A stretch of 64,000 nucleotides of DNA from GCA-020343675 sp964462945 (GTDB lineage Bacteria; Planctomycetota; Phycisphaerae; Sedimentisphaerales; Anaerobacaceae), in assembly GCA_964462945.1 (NCBI GenBank), contig CAYWZW010000004.1, forward strand, positions 1 to 64,000. The letters run 5' to 3'. The translations under genes and the position numbers were made by a program. The notes below the pieces were generated by a model. It saw nothing but the letters and a program-made list of their open reading frames with translations, ran no database searches and was not told where the DNA came from. Below, in pieces: positions 33,604 through 40,524 of this stretch (position 1 is the stretch's first letter; the number at the start of each line of letters is the position of its first letter).

Positions 33604-34422
33604 ATGAGCTGGCTCAATTTGGAAGGAAAAGTCGCAATCGTCACCGGAGGCGCCTCCGGCATCGGCAGAGCTGTCTGCGAAGGACTGGCGGAGGTTGGGG
33701 TAAGCGTTGCCGTCGCGGACGTGGACGGGCCCGGCGCCAAAAAGGTCGCCGCGAGCCTGAAGGACCGGTTTGCCAGCGAGCACATTTCGACGACAACCGA
33801 CGTGACGAGCAAGGCAAGCGTGGACGCCATGATCCGGGTCACGCTGGAGGCCGTCGGCAAGATTGATATACTCGTCAACAACGCCGGTATTCTCATTCCG
33901 CGGTTGCTGGTTGACCCGGCAGGGAAAGAAGAATTGACCGAACAAATATGGGAAAAGATGGTATCCATAAATCAGAAAGGATACTTCTTGTGTGCCCAGG
34001 CGGCTGCCCGCGTCATGATTAAGTCCGGCAAGGGCGGCGTCATTATCAACATGACGTCCGAATCGGGTCTGGAAGGTTCGCAGGGCCAAAGCGTCTATGC
34101 CGCGACCAAAGCAGCCATCTATTCTCTCACCCGCTCCTGGGCAAAGGAGTTGGGCAAACATAACATCAGGGTGATCGGCATCGCTCCGGGGATCGTCGAG
34201 GCCACAGCCCTGCGCTCCGGCGAGTACGAACGTGCCGTGGCGTACACACGTGGAATCACCGTCGAGCAGTTTCGCAAGAAATACGAACAGGTTTCCATCC
34301 CCTTGGGAAGAAGCGGCAAGCTCAGCGAAGTGGCCAATACCGTGTGCTTCTTGGCCTCCGACCGCGCCGGCTACATCCACGGCACCGTCATCAACGTCTC
34401 CGGCGGCAAGAGCAGAGCCTGA
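33604..34422 (+). CDS. SDR-family dehydrogenase, sorbitol-6-phosphate dehydrogenase-like
   Basis: 272 residues, classical short-chain dehydrogenase. Cofactor motif TGGASGIG (14-21), NNAG (92-95), catalytic Ser152, Tyr165 and Lys169 (YAATK). The N-terminus MSWLNLEGKVAIVTGG and the length fit sorbitol-6-phosphate 2-dehydrogenases, though many SDRs share them. Its genomic link to the polyol dehydrogenase supports a sugar-alcohol substrate. Confidence 0.88.
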   Translation: MSWLNLEGKVAIVTGGASGIGRAVCEGLAEVGVSVAVADVDGPGAKKVAASLKDRFASEHISTTTDVTSKASVDAMIRVTLEAVGKIDILVNNAGILIPRLLVDPAGKEELTEQIWEKMVSINQKGYFLCAQAAARVMIKSGKGGVIINMTSESGLEGSQGQSVYAATKAAIYSLTRSWAKELGKHNIRVIGIAPGIVEATALRSGEYERAVAYTRGITVEQFRKKYEQVSIPLGRSGKLSEVANTVCFLASDRAGYIHGTVINVSGGKSRA

Positions 34423-34583
34423 AACGCCGAGTGCGAAGATAGATATCGATGAGAAAAAGCCAACTGCTGGGCTGCTGAAGAAGCGGGTGTTTTTCTCTTG
34501 TCTGGCCTGTTAGTCATCCGGTTTTTCTTCACGGTCGCTGGTTTTTGGAAGCAGCCCTTGATTTGTCGGGACATACATGGTAG

Positions 34584-34589
34584 TATAAT
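34584..34589 (+). promoter_or_regulatory. -10 box of the prepilin-like gene
   Basis: A perfect TATAAT 92 bp before the ATG, without a good -35 at standard spacing. The resulting leader of about 85 nt contains several stems, among them GCATC/GATGC (34635-34647) and two mutually exclusive or pseudoknotted ones. Confidence 0.4.
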
Positions 34590-34681
34590 AGAGAAGAGAC
34601 TTGGCGGCGCAACTGAGTGAGGAGACGCCGAATCGCATCGGAGATGCCAGGTTGCAGACAATTTGTTGGGAGCAGGTAGCC

Positions 34682-35467
34682 ATGCGAAACACAAGAGCTT
34701 TCACACTCATCGAGCTGCTGGTGGTGATTTCCATTATCGCCCTGCTGATGGCTATCCTGATGCCCGCCCTGATGCGGGCAAAAGACCACGGCAGGCGCAT
34801 CGTTTGTGGCAATCACCTGCGGACGCTGGGACTGGCCAACACCCTTTATGCCGATGAAGAGGACGGCTGGTATGTTCCCGTCATGGACAGAACGCTGGGC
34901 GACAATCGCTATTGGCCCGCCAACCGGCTCTTTCGGGAGTTGGTCGGTTATAAGCCCAAGAACGTCACCGTAAACGAGGGCTGGCACGCTCCGGAGGAAT
35001 TTCTCTGTCCGGGCGACACAATTTCGAAAAAGAAAATAGAGGACTCCCAGTGGAACAACTGGATCAGTTACGGCTACAACTTGACGGACTGGTACTTCTC
35101 CGACTGGTTCGGCATCGGCTACGCCGGACATAAGACGACGACCGTCCCCAGCCCTGCCGCAGAGCTCATATTCACGGAGAGCCATGACTGGTGGCTCTGG
35201 TGGTGGGGAGCTAATTACAAAGATGGATGGGACGTTCTCGGCCAGGATACGATTACGCCCTATAAGCAGGTCGGCGTTGACGGCCCGACATTATACCGTC
35301 ACAGCGAGGGCGTCAACATCGCCTTCTACGATGGCCATGCCGAATACATGAAGAAGGAAAAGGTGTTCAGCAAAGAGGCGTGGGACGCGGGTACGCCGGG
35401 GATGTGGTCGGTGTTCACGGATTACCCGCCGACGGCCGAGCAGAAGAGCAGGCTGCCGAGACCTTAG
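34682..35467 (+). CDS. prepilin-like protein (type II secretion/pilin N-terminus, planctomycete family)
   Basis: 261 residues from ATG 34682. The N-terminus MRNTRAFTLIELLVVISIIA is a type IV prepilin leader, with Ala instead of Gly at the cleavage site, followed by the helix and an extracytoplasmic domain. The end carries YRHSEGVNIAFYDGHAEYM, the H-x-DG signature common to the large planctomycete families of such proteins. Processing would need a prepilin peptidase, not seen here; GspE/PilB and PilT ATPases lie 7-9 kb downstream. Confidence 0.9.
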   Translation: MRNTRAFTLIELLVVISIIALLMAILMPALMRAKDHGRRIVCGNHLRTLGLANTLYADEEDGWYVPVMDRTLGDNRYWPANRLFRELVGYKPKNVTVNEGWHAPEEFLCPGDTISKKKIEDSQWNNWISYGYNLTDWYFSDWFGIGYAGHKTTTVPSPAAELIFTESHDWWLWWWGANYKDGWDVLGQDTITPYKQVGVDGPTLYRHSEGVNIAFYDGHAEYMKKEKVFSKEAWDAGTPGMWSVFTDYPPTAEQKSRLPRP

Positions 35468-35492
35468 CTGTATATTTTCGATTTTCGATTCA

Positions 35493-35559
35493 GCCACGAA
35501 GGCACAAAGGCACAAATCAGAACTACATCAGAGCCCTCGTGTCCTGGTGTCTTTGTGGC
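35493..35559. repeat. imperfect inverted repeat with period-8/9 arms
   Basis: Left arm GCCACGAAGGCACAAAGGCAC; right arm reads as its degenerate reverse complement, GCCACAAAGACACCAGGACAC. A stem of about 20 bp is possible. Each arm is itself built from repeated CAC-AAGG units. The sequence style recurs in intergenic DNA of many environmental bacteria (from memory). Confidence 0.6.
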
Positions 35560-35822
35560 AAAGAGATCGGCAATCGGCAATCAGCAATCGTAAATCGCAG
35601 AAGCTTTTCCCCGCCTTTGCCTGCTGTGTGCGTCACCTGTGAAGCCACTGTGGCCTTCTCGATGAGCATGAGCACCTCTTCGTTGGTGAGTTCGTGGGCG
35701 CATGACATGCAGTAGAAACCGATTACACGGTCAAAATAGACCCTCCGCTGAAAGCATTGTGGACAGTCTATGTTTTGGTATTCAGGATCAAACATCTTCC
35801 AGTCAGACTTCACTGTTGCCAT
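35523..35822 (-). CDS. small zinc-ribbon protein with repeat-encoded tail
   Basis: 99 residues from ATG 35822. Residues 8-55 carry CPQC (C20, C23) and CMSC (C38, C41), a treble-clef zinc ribbon of the type found in small RNA/DNA- or protein-binding proteins. The first 72 codons look normal. The last 26 (RFTIADCRLPISLP and on) are encoded by a heptamer tandem repeat and half of an intergenic inverted repeat, so the native stop has probably been lost and the frame extended. Function unknown. Confidence 0.55.
   Translation of the reverse strand: MATVKSDWKMFDPEYQNIDCPQCFQRRVYFDRVIGFYCMSCAHELTNEEVLMLIEKATVASQVTHTAGKGGEKLLRFTIADCRLPISLPQRHQDTRALM
35566..35600. repeat. tandem heptamer repeat (5 units)
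   Basis: Units ATCGGCA, ATCGGCA, ATCAGCA, ATCGTAA, ATCGCAG run head to tail. Two TTCGATT heptamers lie nearby at about 35478-35490. Short tandem heptamers of this kind are known from cyanobacteria; here they overlap the 3' end of the zinc-ribbon gene. Confidence 0.65.
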
Positions 35823-36014
35823 CAAAAGCTTCTCATCAGCCCTCGGATGTTTTATCGGCAGAATCCAAAGAGAATGTTGAGCCGAAACGCGGCAGCCATA
35901 TATTCTCGAATCTCTATGAAAAGTGTGATTAGGAAACAGGGAATGGTTAACCACTCATCTGTTGGGACTATGGAAGACGTTGAAGCTGTTTTTTGCACCG
36001 AATGAGACAATGAG

Positions 36015-36042
36015 TTGACGGTGCGGACGGGTCCGTTAAAAT
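36015..36042 (+). promoter_or_regulatory. sigma-70-type promoter of the beta-helix gene
   Basis: TTGACG (36015-36020), 16 bp, TAAAAT (36037-36042); five of six bases match consensus in each box. The ATG at 36115 follows 72 bp later. Confidence 0.6.
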
Positions 36043-36114
36043 AGGGAAGTCAGGTGTTCGGGATTTGTTGCTCTCCGTAACAGGGGCCGTCGAAAAAACG
36101 GGCGGCAAGGCGAT

Positions 36115-37815
36115 ATGAAGAATCGACATTTCTGTGGGATGGGAATCGCGTGTGTGCTGATGGTGTGCTTGTCTTTGTGCGCCGGAGCGGACGGCAAAGT
36201 GTGGCACGTCTCTCCGGAGACGCTGGCCGGTATTGAGCAGGAAGACCAGGTACGAACAGTCAGCGAGGCTGCTTCACTCGTTAAGCCGGGGGACACGGTG
36301 ATTATCCACAACGGCACCTACCGTGAGACAGTTATAATCGAAAAGAGCGGGCTGCCGGACAATCCGATCAAGTTTCAAGCCGCGGTCGGCGCGAGCGTCG
36401 TCATGACCGGCGCCGACCGTATCAGCGAATGGACCGAGGTAGCCGGTGAAGGCCGCATCTACAGCACGCTGTGGCCACACAGATTCATCGCTTGGAACCA
36501 GAACTACACGCACCCGGACGACGACTTCCATCGCCTTATCGGCCGGTGTGAGCAGGTTTTCGTCAACGGCTGCGCCCTGCGGCAGGTCCTCGAACGGGAC
36601 AAGCTCACGCGAGGGACCTTCTACGTCGATCTGGACGATAAACGTCTCTACGTCTGGAACTACGACAATCAGGACATCACGGGAAAGAAGGCAACGGTTG
36701 AGGCTTCCGCCCGCGATCGCATTCTGACCGTCAAAGGCGATCATGTCACCATCAAGGGCATTCGCTTTCGATACGCCGCCAACCGCGCGCAGCAAGGGGC
36801 TGTCGAATTTTCCGGCAATCACTTGACCGTCGAAGATTGCCTTTTCGAATACACCAACGCCGGCGGTGCCGCCTTCAGAGGCCAGGACATCACCGTTCGC
36901 CGCTGCACGTTCCAGAACAACGGTCAGCTCGGCTTTGGGGCCGGCCGCGCCCACAGGCTCCGGATGACCGGATGCGCGGTGCGAAATAACAACACCAAAG
37001 GATTCAATCGAGGCTGGGAGGCCGGCGGCAATAAGATATGCCTTAGCCGCGGGGTCGTGATCGAGAATAGCACCTTCGTTGAAAATCGTGGAAACGGCCT
37101 ATGGTTCGATATCGGCAACGAAGACTGCACCGTCCGCAACTGCCTGATCGCCTTCAACGAGGACGCTGGCATCTTCTACGAAATCTCCTACGGCCTGCAT
37201 GCCCACGACAATGTCATCGTGGGCAACGGCCTGGCCGGCACGCCCGGCGCCTGGGGCGCCAGTGCAGGCATCAGCCTCTCCAGCTCACCGAACTGCGTCA
37301 TCGAGCGCAATTTGCTGGTTGGCAACAAAGAAGGCTTCAACTTCCGCGAGCAGGCCCGTTCGACGCCCCGAATCGACGACAGAAAGAGCGAGCCGGTATG
37401 GAACCACGACCACATCCTCCGCAATAACGTGATCGCGTACAATCGGGATGCGCAGACCTGGGGCTGGTTCGATGTCTCGGACAATCGCCACTGGCCCGCT
37501 CAGGGGAACCAAGCTGACGCCGGTGGCTTGTCGCTGGAAAAGCTCGCAATTACTCTCAGGGACAATCTCTACTTCGCAGGCCCCGGCGCCGAGCTGTTTA
37601 ACTGGGGAGTCACCTGGAAGAAGCACAAGAGATATCAGCATTTGCAGCAGGTGCAAGAGGAGCTTGCGCTCGAACAGGGCAGCAAATTGGCCGAGTTCAC
37701 GGTGAATGACTTCTCAGCTCTGGATTTTCGCGTGCCAGCGGACAGCTCGGCCGTCACAATGCGATGTTATCCACGGGGAAATGTCCCCGGCGTGCAATTG
37801 GGAACGCTCGAGTAA
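36115..37815 (+). CDS. secreted right-handed parallel beta-helix protein
   Basis: 566 residues, signal peptide 1-26. After a DUF1565-like start (SEAASLVKPGDTVIIHNGTY) the central part (about 200-450) is a series of parallel beta-helix coils: VEFSGNHLTVEDCLFEYTNAGG, ITVRRCTFQNNGQLGFG, CTVRNCLIAFNEDAGIFYE, CVIERNLLVGNKEGFNF. This fold is shared by pectate lyases, polysaccharide lyases and NosD-like proteins; no obvious lyase acid-base residues can be assigned. It probably degrades or binds a polysaccharide outside the cell. Confidence 0.85.
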   Translation: MKNRHFCGMGIACVLMVCLSLCAGADGKVWHVSPETLAGIEQEDQVRTVSEAASLVKPGDTVIIHNGTYRETVIIEKSGLPDNPIKFQAAVGASVVMTGADRISEWTEVAGEGRIYSTLWPHRFIAWNQNYTHPDDDFHRLIGRCEQVFVNGCALRQVLERDKLTRGTFYVDLDDKRLYVWNYDNQDITGKKATVEASARDRILTVKGDHVTIKGIRFRYAANRAQQGAVEFSGNHLTVEDCLFEYTNAGGAAFRGQDITVRRCTFQNNGQLGFGAGRAHRLRMTGCAVRNNNTKGFNRGWEAGGNKICLSRGVVIENSTFVENRGNGLWFDIGNEDCTVRNCLIAFNEDAGIFYEISYGLHAHDNVIVGNGLAGTPGAWGASAGISLSSSPNCVIERNLLVGNKEGFNFREQARSTPRIDDRKSEPVWNHDHILRNNVIAYNRDAQTWGWFDVSDNRHWPAQGNQADAGGLSLEKLAITLRDNLYFAGPGAELFNWGVTWKKHKRYQHLQQVQEELALEQGSKLAEFTVNDFSALDFRVPADSSAVTMRCYPRGNVPGVQLGTLE

Positions 37816-38336
37816 ACGCCGGGCAAAGGCCAGACGTTTGCCGAACGGCGGGACTCCTCCATGACTTTCCCTATTTGCCGCTACTGGCCAATCCTGAAGA
37901 CCCTTTTTCCTCTGTTTGCTCGTGCTTGTAAACCGGCATAAGCACGTACTTGCCGGCCGCGTCCAGCCTGACACCCTGATACCTGCTATCCTGCGAACCG
38001 GTTTCCTGACATTCAAATATCCTGTCACGAGCCTGCCCAGCCTCCAAAACTTGTCCTGAGCCTGCCGAAGGAGCCAGATTCACCCAGATGGCGGCATAAA
38101 ACGCCGCCGTACCTCCGGCTGCGGCCTTTTAGACACGGATTATCCTTGACGCAGGAGCGAGTTGGGGGTAGGATTCACAGCAAGCTATTGACGAGGCAAA
38201 CTGAGGCGAGAAGATGTGGCGAAGGAGCCAAAGACAAAACCGCCGGGCTTCCCGCCGAAGCTTTAGCGTAGAGGGGGTCAGGCATACAAGAATGTTGATA
38301 CTCTATTTCCGGCAGACTACATCGCTGACAAAAAGT
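37816..38336. other. repeat-rich intergenic stretch left of the cassette-like region
   Basis: Holds several pieces. A 70-codon minus-strand frame (37871-38083) ends in a protein-like tail (YQGVRLDAAGKYVLMPVYKHE), perhaps the stump of a gene. A 23-bp element CTTGTCCTGAGCCTGCCGAAGGA (38050-38072) is of a type repeated in many environmental genomes (from memory). A GGCGGC/GCCGCC hairpin lies at 38090-38108, and a GCCGAAGCTTTAGCGTAG element near 38253. No intact gene is supported. Confidence 0.5.
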
Positions 38337-38343
38337 GTTGGAT
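38337..38343 (+). other. integron-type core site (GTTRRRY) at the left edge of cassette 1
   Basis: GTTGGAT matches the consensus GTTRRRY at which integrase cuts between G and TT. It lies 27 bp before the first low-GC gene, the normal position of a cassette's left end. Alone it would be a weak match; its value comes from the two attC-like sites that follow. Confidence 0.5.
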
Positions 38344-38369
38344 ATTATTATGTTGGCATATGATGTAAT

Positions 38370-39215
38370 ATGAACGCACTTCTTCCTATACTTCTTGCCT
38401 TATCGTTGTTTACCTTGATTGGTGTTCGCTTTATACCCCGAAAGGGCAGAATCAAACATCTGTGGCTTGTATGTTGCTTATGCAATCTTGCAATTGGCGC
38501 TCTCTTGGCCTATAGGTCATATGAGAGCTCCAAAGCGATACGAGATGTTCAACAATCAATTCAAGAAATGCAGCCTTTTGAACTCACTCAAGAACAACGA
38601 GGGGTACTGTTAGAGAGGTTCACTGAGCTTATAGAAGAAGAGAAGCAATCCGGCCTTGAAGAAGAGCCCGTTATATTTGAGCTGTTTCCACAGCAGAGCC
38701 TAGATGCGGAAAACCTAGTAAGATTTATTCACAAGATATTCAAAAGCGCTGGACGTAAGACAGATATCACCATGATGTACAATTCAGGAACGCCCACCGA
38801 TGTTCGTATGGTTATGCTGAAAATCGGCGATCCTTTAAATCCACCTGTGCTACTTACTCGCTTTTGTCAGATTCTTTCCGATATGGGAATCCAATATAAG
38901 GTGTTGATTAGCAATAAAATCCAAGACAGATCGCTCATAATTACAGCTCAACGACCTGTGTTCATAATGACAGAAAACAAAGCAGTCCGCGAGTTGATCA
39001 TCAGACATATAATGACAACCTACTTGATATATCATTGTCTGTTTGATGAAACATGGTTTGATAAACCTGAAATGAAAAACAGAGAGAAGTTGATTCGCGA
39101 ATATGGTAGCGATGGTAATGAATTCCCTGACGTTGTAAACTTTGAAAGGTACATGGCTTGTGCCTCGAACTTCATAGACACAAGACTACAGATGCAGGAG
39201 CAGAAGGAGCATTGA
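38370..39215 (+). CDS. cassette-borne membrane protein of unknown function
   Basis: 281 residues, clearly lower in GC than the rest of the window. Two hydrophobic helices at 3-20 and 30-48, a charged, coiled-coil-like stretch (50-105), then a soluble domain of about 170 residues. No motif I recognise. It begins 27 bp after a GTTRRRY core and stops 12 bp before an attC-like site, so it has the compact shape of an integron cassette gene. The first methionine fits the cassette layout; no strong ribosome site precedes it. Confidence 0.6.
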   Translation: MNALLPILLALSLFTLIGVRFIPRKGRIKHLWLVCCLCNLAIGALLAYRSYESSKAIRDVQQSIQEMQPFELTQEQRGVLLERFTELIEEEKQSGLEEEPVIFELFPQQSLDAENLVRFIHKIFKSAGRKTDITMMYNSGTPTDVRMVMLKIGDPLNPPVLLTRFCQILSDMGIQYKVLISNKIQDRSLIITAQRPVFIMTENKAVRELIIRHIMTTYLIYHCLFDETWFDKPEMKNREKLIREYGSDGNEFPDVVNFERYMACASNFIDTRLQMQEQKEH

Positions 39216-39227
39216 AAGATCAGGACG

Positions 39228-39299
39228 CCCGAACAAAGCGATGGACCTGACCGCTATTCCGCTGCGCTCCATAGTAGCAGGTGAGCTTAGTCGTTAGAC
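39228..39299 (+). other. attC-like recombination site of cassette 1
   Basis: 72 nt from CCCGAAC (R'' position) to GTTAGAC (R', perfect GTTRRRY). The two ends pair (AAC/GTT), followed by AAGC/GCTT, ACCTG/CAGGT and CTAT/ATAG around a 13-nt loop, with short unpaired segments between, as in folded attC sites. R'' is degenerate (consensus RYYYAAC). Length and layout fit attC sites (roughly 55-140 nt). Confidence 0.6.
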
Positions 39300-39318
39300 T
39301 TAAGGACTTGGCGATATT

Positions 39319-40104
39319 ATGAATCCAGATATTGAGCAGGTAAAGAAAATAATAGCCAATAGTGGTAATAATCTCCACTGTAAAGTTTTAAGATATCTCC
39401 AAGAAAAGGATTGGACCGTCTTAATAAGCCCATATTACAACGATAATGTCTCTGATAAACCAAGAGAGATAGATTTGATTGCCGAGAAAGCGTTTAATGT
39501 CACTGACAGGCATGACAAACGGATTGGAAGTGTAAACATCAAAGTATTTATTGAATGTAAATTTATTCCCCAGAAGATCGTTTTCTGGTTTCATAACAAG
39601 GATCGGATAAGGGCCGAAGAATTAGTCATAAAGAATACTCCACTTCCTAAAGACAATGATTACACCCAGCAACATCACTACCTTGATCAGAAACATAATC
39701 ATGTTGCAAAATTGTTTGATAGTGAAACAAAGAAGAAAACGGAAAGTGAGATAATTTATAAAGCAATAAATCAAAGCCTCAATGCAATGGTCTATTATAG
39801 GAATAGTCGCGCACTAATTCCAACATCCGAAGGTGGAGAGACAAACATTGTAACCACACTTAGTTACCCCGTAATTGTATGCAATGACTTCAACAATTTA
39901 TACAGGACAGATATTGATACAAGCAATGAGCCAGCGAATATTAGGGATAACTTTCAATTAGAAGTGAACTATGCTTATTTAGATTCATCAAAGAATCCAG
40001 TTACTGAATATTTCTTAATAGATGTCATCAGTCTTGACAGAATCGAGTCCCTCATAGATGCATTGGAGAAAGATGTAAAGGCAGTTAAGATTATGTTACG
40101 CTAA
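39319..40104 (+). CDS. cassette-borne candidate PD-(D/E)XK nuclease
   Basis: 261 residues, the most AT-rich gene in the window. The start of a restriction-endonuclease fold is suggested by VLRYLQEKDWTV (helix then strand), REIDLIAE with Asp52, and VFIECKF with Glu79 and Lys81, i.e. D-x(26)-E-x-K. The rest (about 90-261) has no assigned domain. The ATG lies 25 bp after the cassette boundary and the TAA is embedded in the next attC-like R'' box, typical of cassette genes. A DNA-cleaving or defence role is inferred, not shown. Confidence 0.6.
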   Translation: MNPDIEQVKKIIANSGNNLHCKVLRYLQEKDWTVLISPYYNDNVSDKPREIDLIAEKAFNVTDRHDKRIGSVNIKVFIECKFIPQKIVFWFHNKDRIRAEELVIKNTPLPKDNDYTQQHHYLDQKHNHVAKLFDSETKKKTESEIIYKAINQSLNAMVYYRNSRALIPTSEGGETNIVTTLSYPVIVCNDFNNLYRTDIDTSNEPANIRDNFQLEVNYAYLDSSKNPVTEYFLIDVISLDRIESLIDALEKDVKAVKIMLR

Positions 40105-40153
40105 CAAATCCATTCAGGCGAGGATTCGCCAGCGCTCGCCGCTGATCTCAACG
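40099..40153 (+). other. attC-like site of cassette 2, right end truncated
   Basis: Starts CGCTAAC, overlapping the TAA of the nuclease-like gene. TCAGGCGAG pairs with CTCGCC-G-CTGA, leaving one extrahelical G, a hallmark of attC hairpins. The site then reads CTCAACG, but instead of TTRRRY the next bases are ACGGGAG. The array therefore ends here with only half of the R' core, as if joined to non-cassette DNA. Confidence 0.6.
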
Positions 40154-40524
40154 ACGGGAGGGTGGCAACCGCTGAGCAAGCACAGTGAGCGAAGTGGATG
40201 GTATTTCTCTTAAAACAATGGCCAGGTTTCTTTGTCAATTCTGACTGCGTCATCAACCGCAGAGACCGCGAAGAGCGCGGAGACAATTGAAGATCATTAT
40301 AACAAAGAACTCTGCGATGTCGCCGTTCTCGGCGGTGAAAAATAGCTATTATGGTGGGGCAAGCCCTCACCCTACAAAGCTGAATCCGTTTTTCATAAAC
40401 GGTGTGCATCCGTGTCTAATATTTTCAGAGTAAGTGGTACCGGACTGCCGCATTCGCGGGAATGGCAGGGAAAGACTTTTTTCGGCTTGTTTCCGGGCGG
40501 GTCGAAGATTAGAATCCGCCTCTT
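40154..40524. other. intergenic stretch with second inverted repeat
   Basis: Contains an imperfect inverted repeat at 40256-40336: ACCGCAGAGACCGCGAAGAG pairs with the reverse complement of the segment ending TTCTCGGCGGT. A GGTGGGGCAAGCCCTCACCC palindrome-like segment follows near 40350, and the cinA promoter lies at the right end. No gene. Confidence 0.5.
40487..40515 (+). promoter_or_regulatory. cinA promoter, leaderless candidate
   Basis: TTGTTT (40487-40492), 17 bp, TAGAAT (40510-40515). Only 9 bases separate the -10 from the ATG at 40525, so transcription would begin within about two bases of the start codon. No Shine-Dalgarno sequence is present. Confidence 0.5.
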
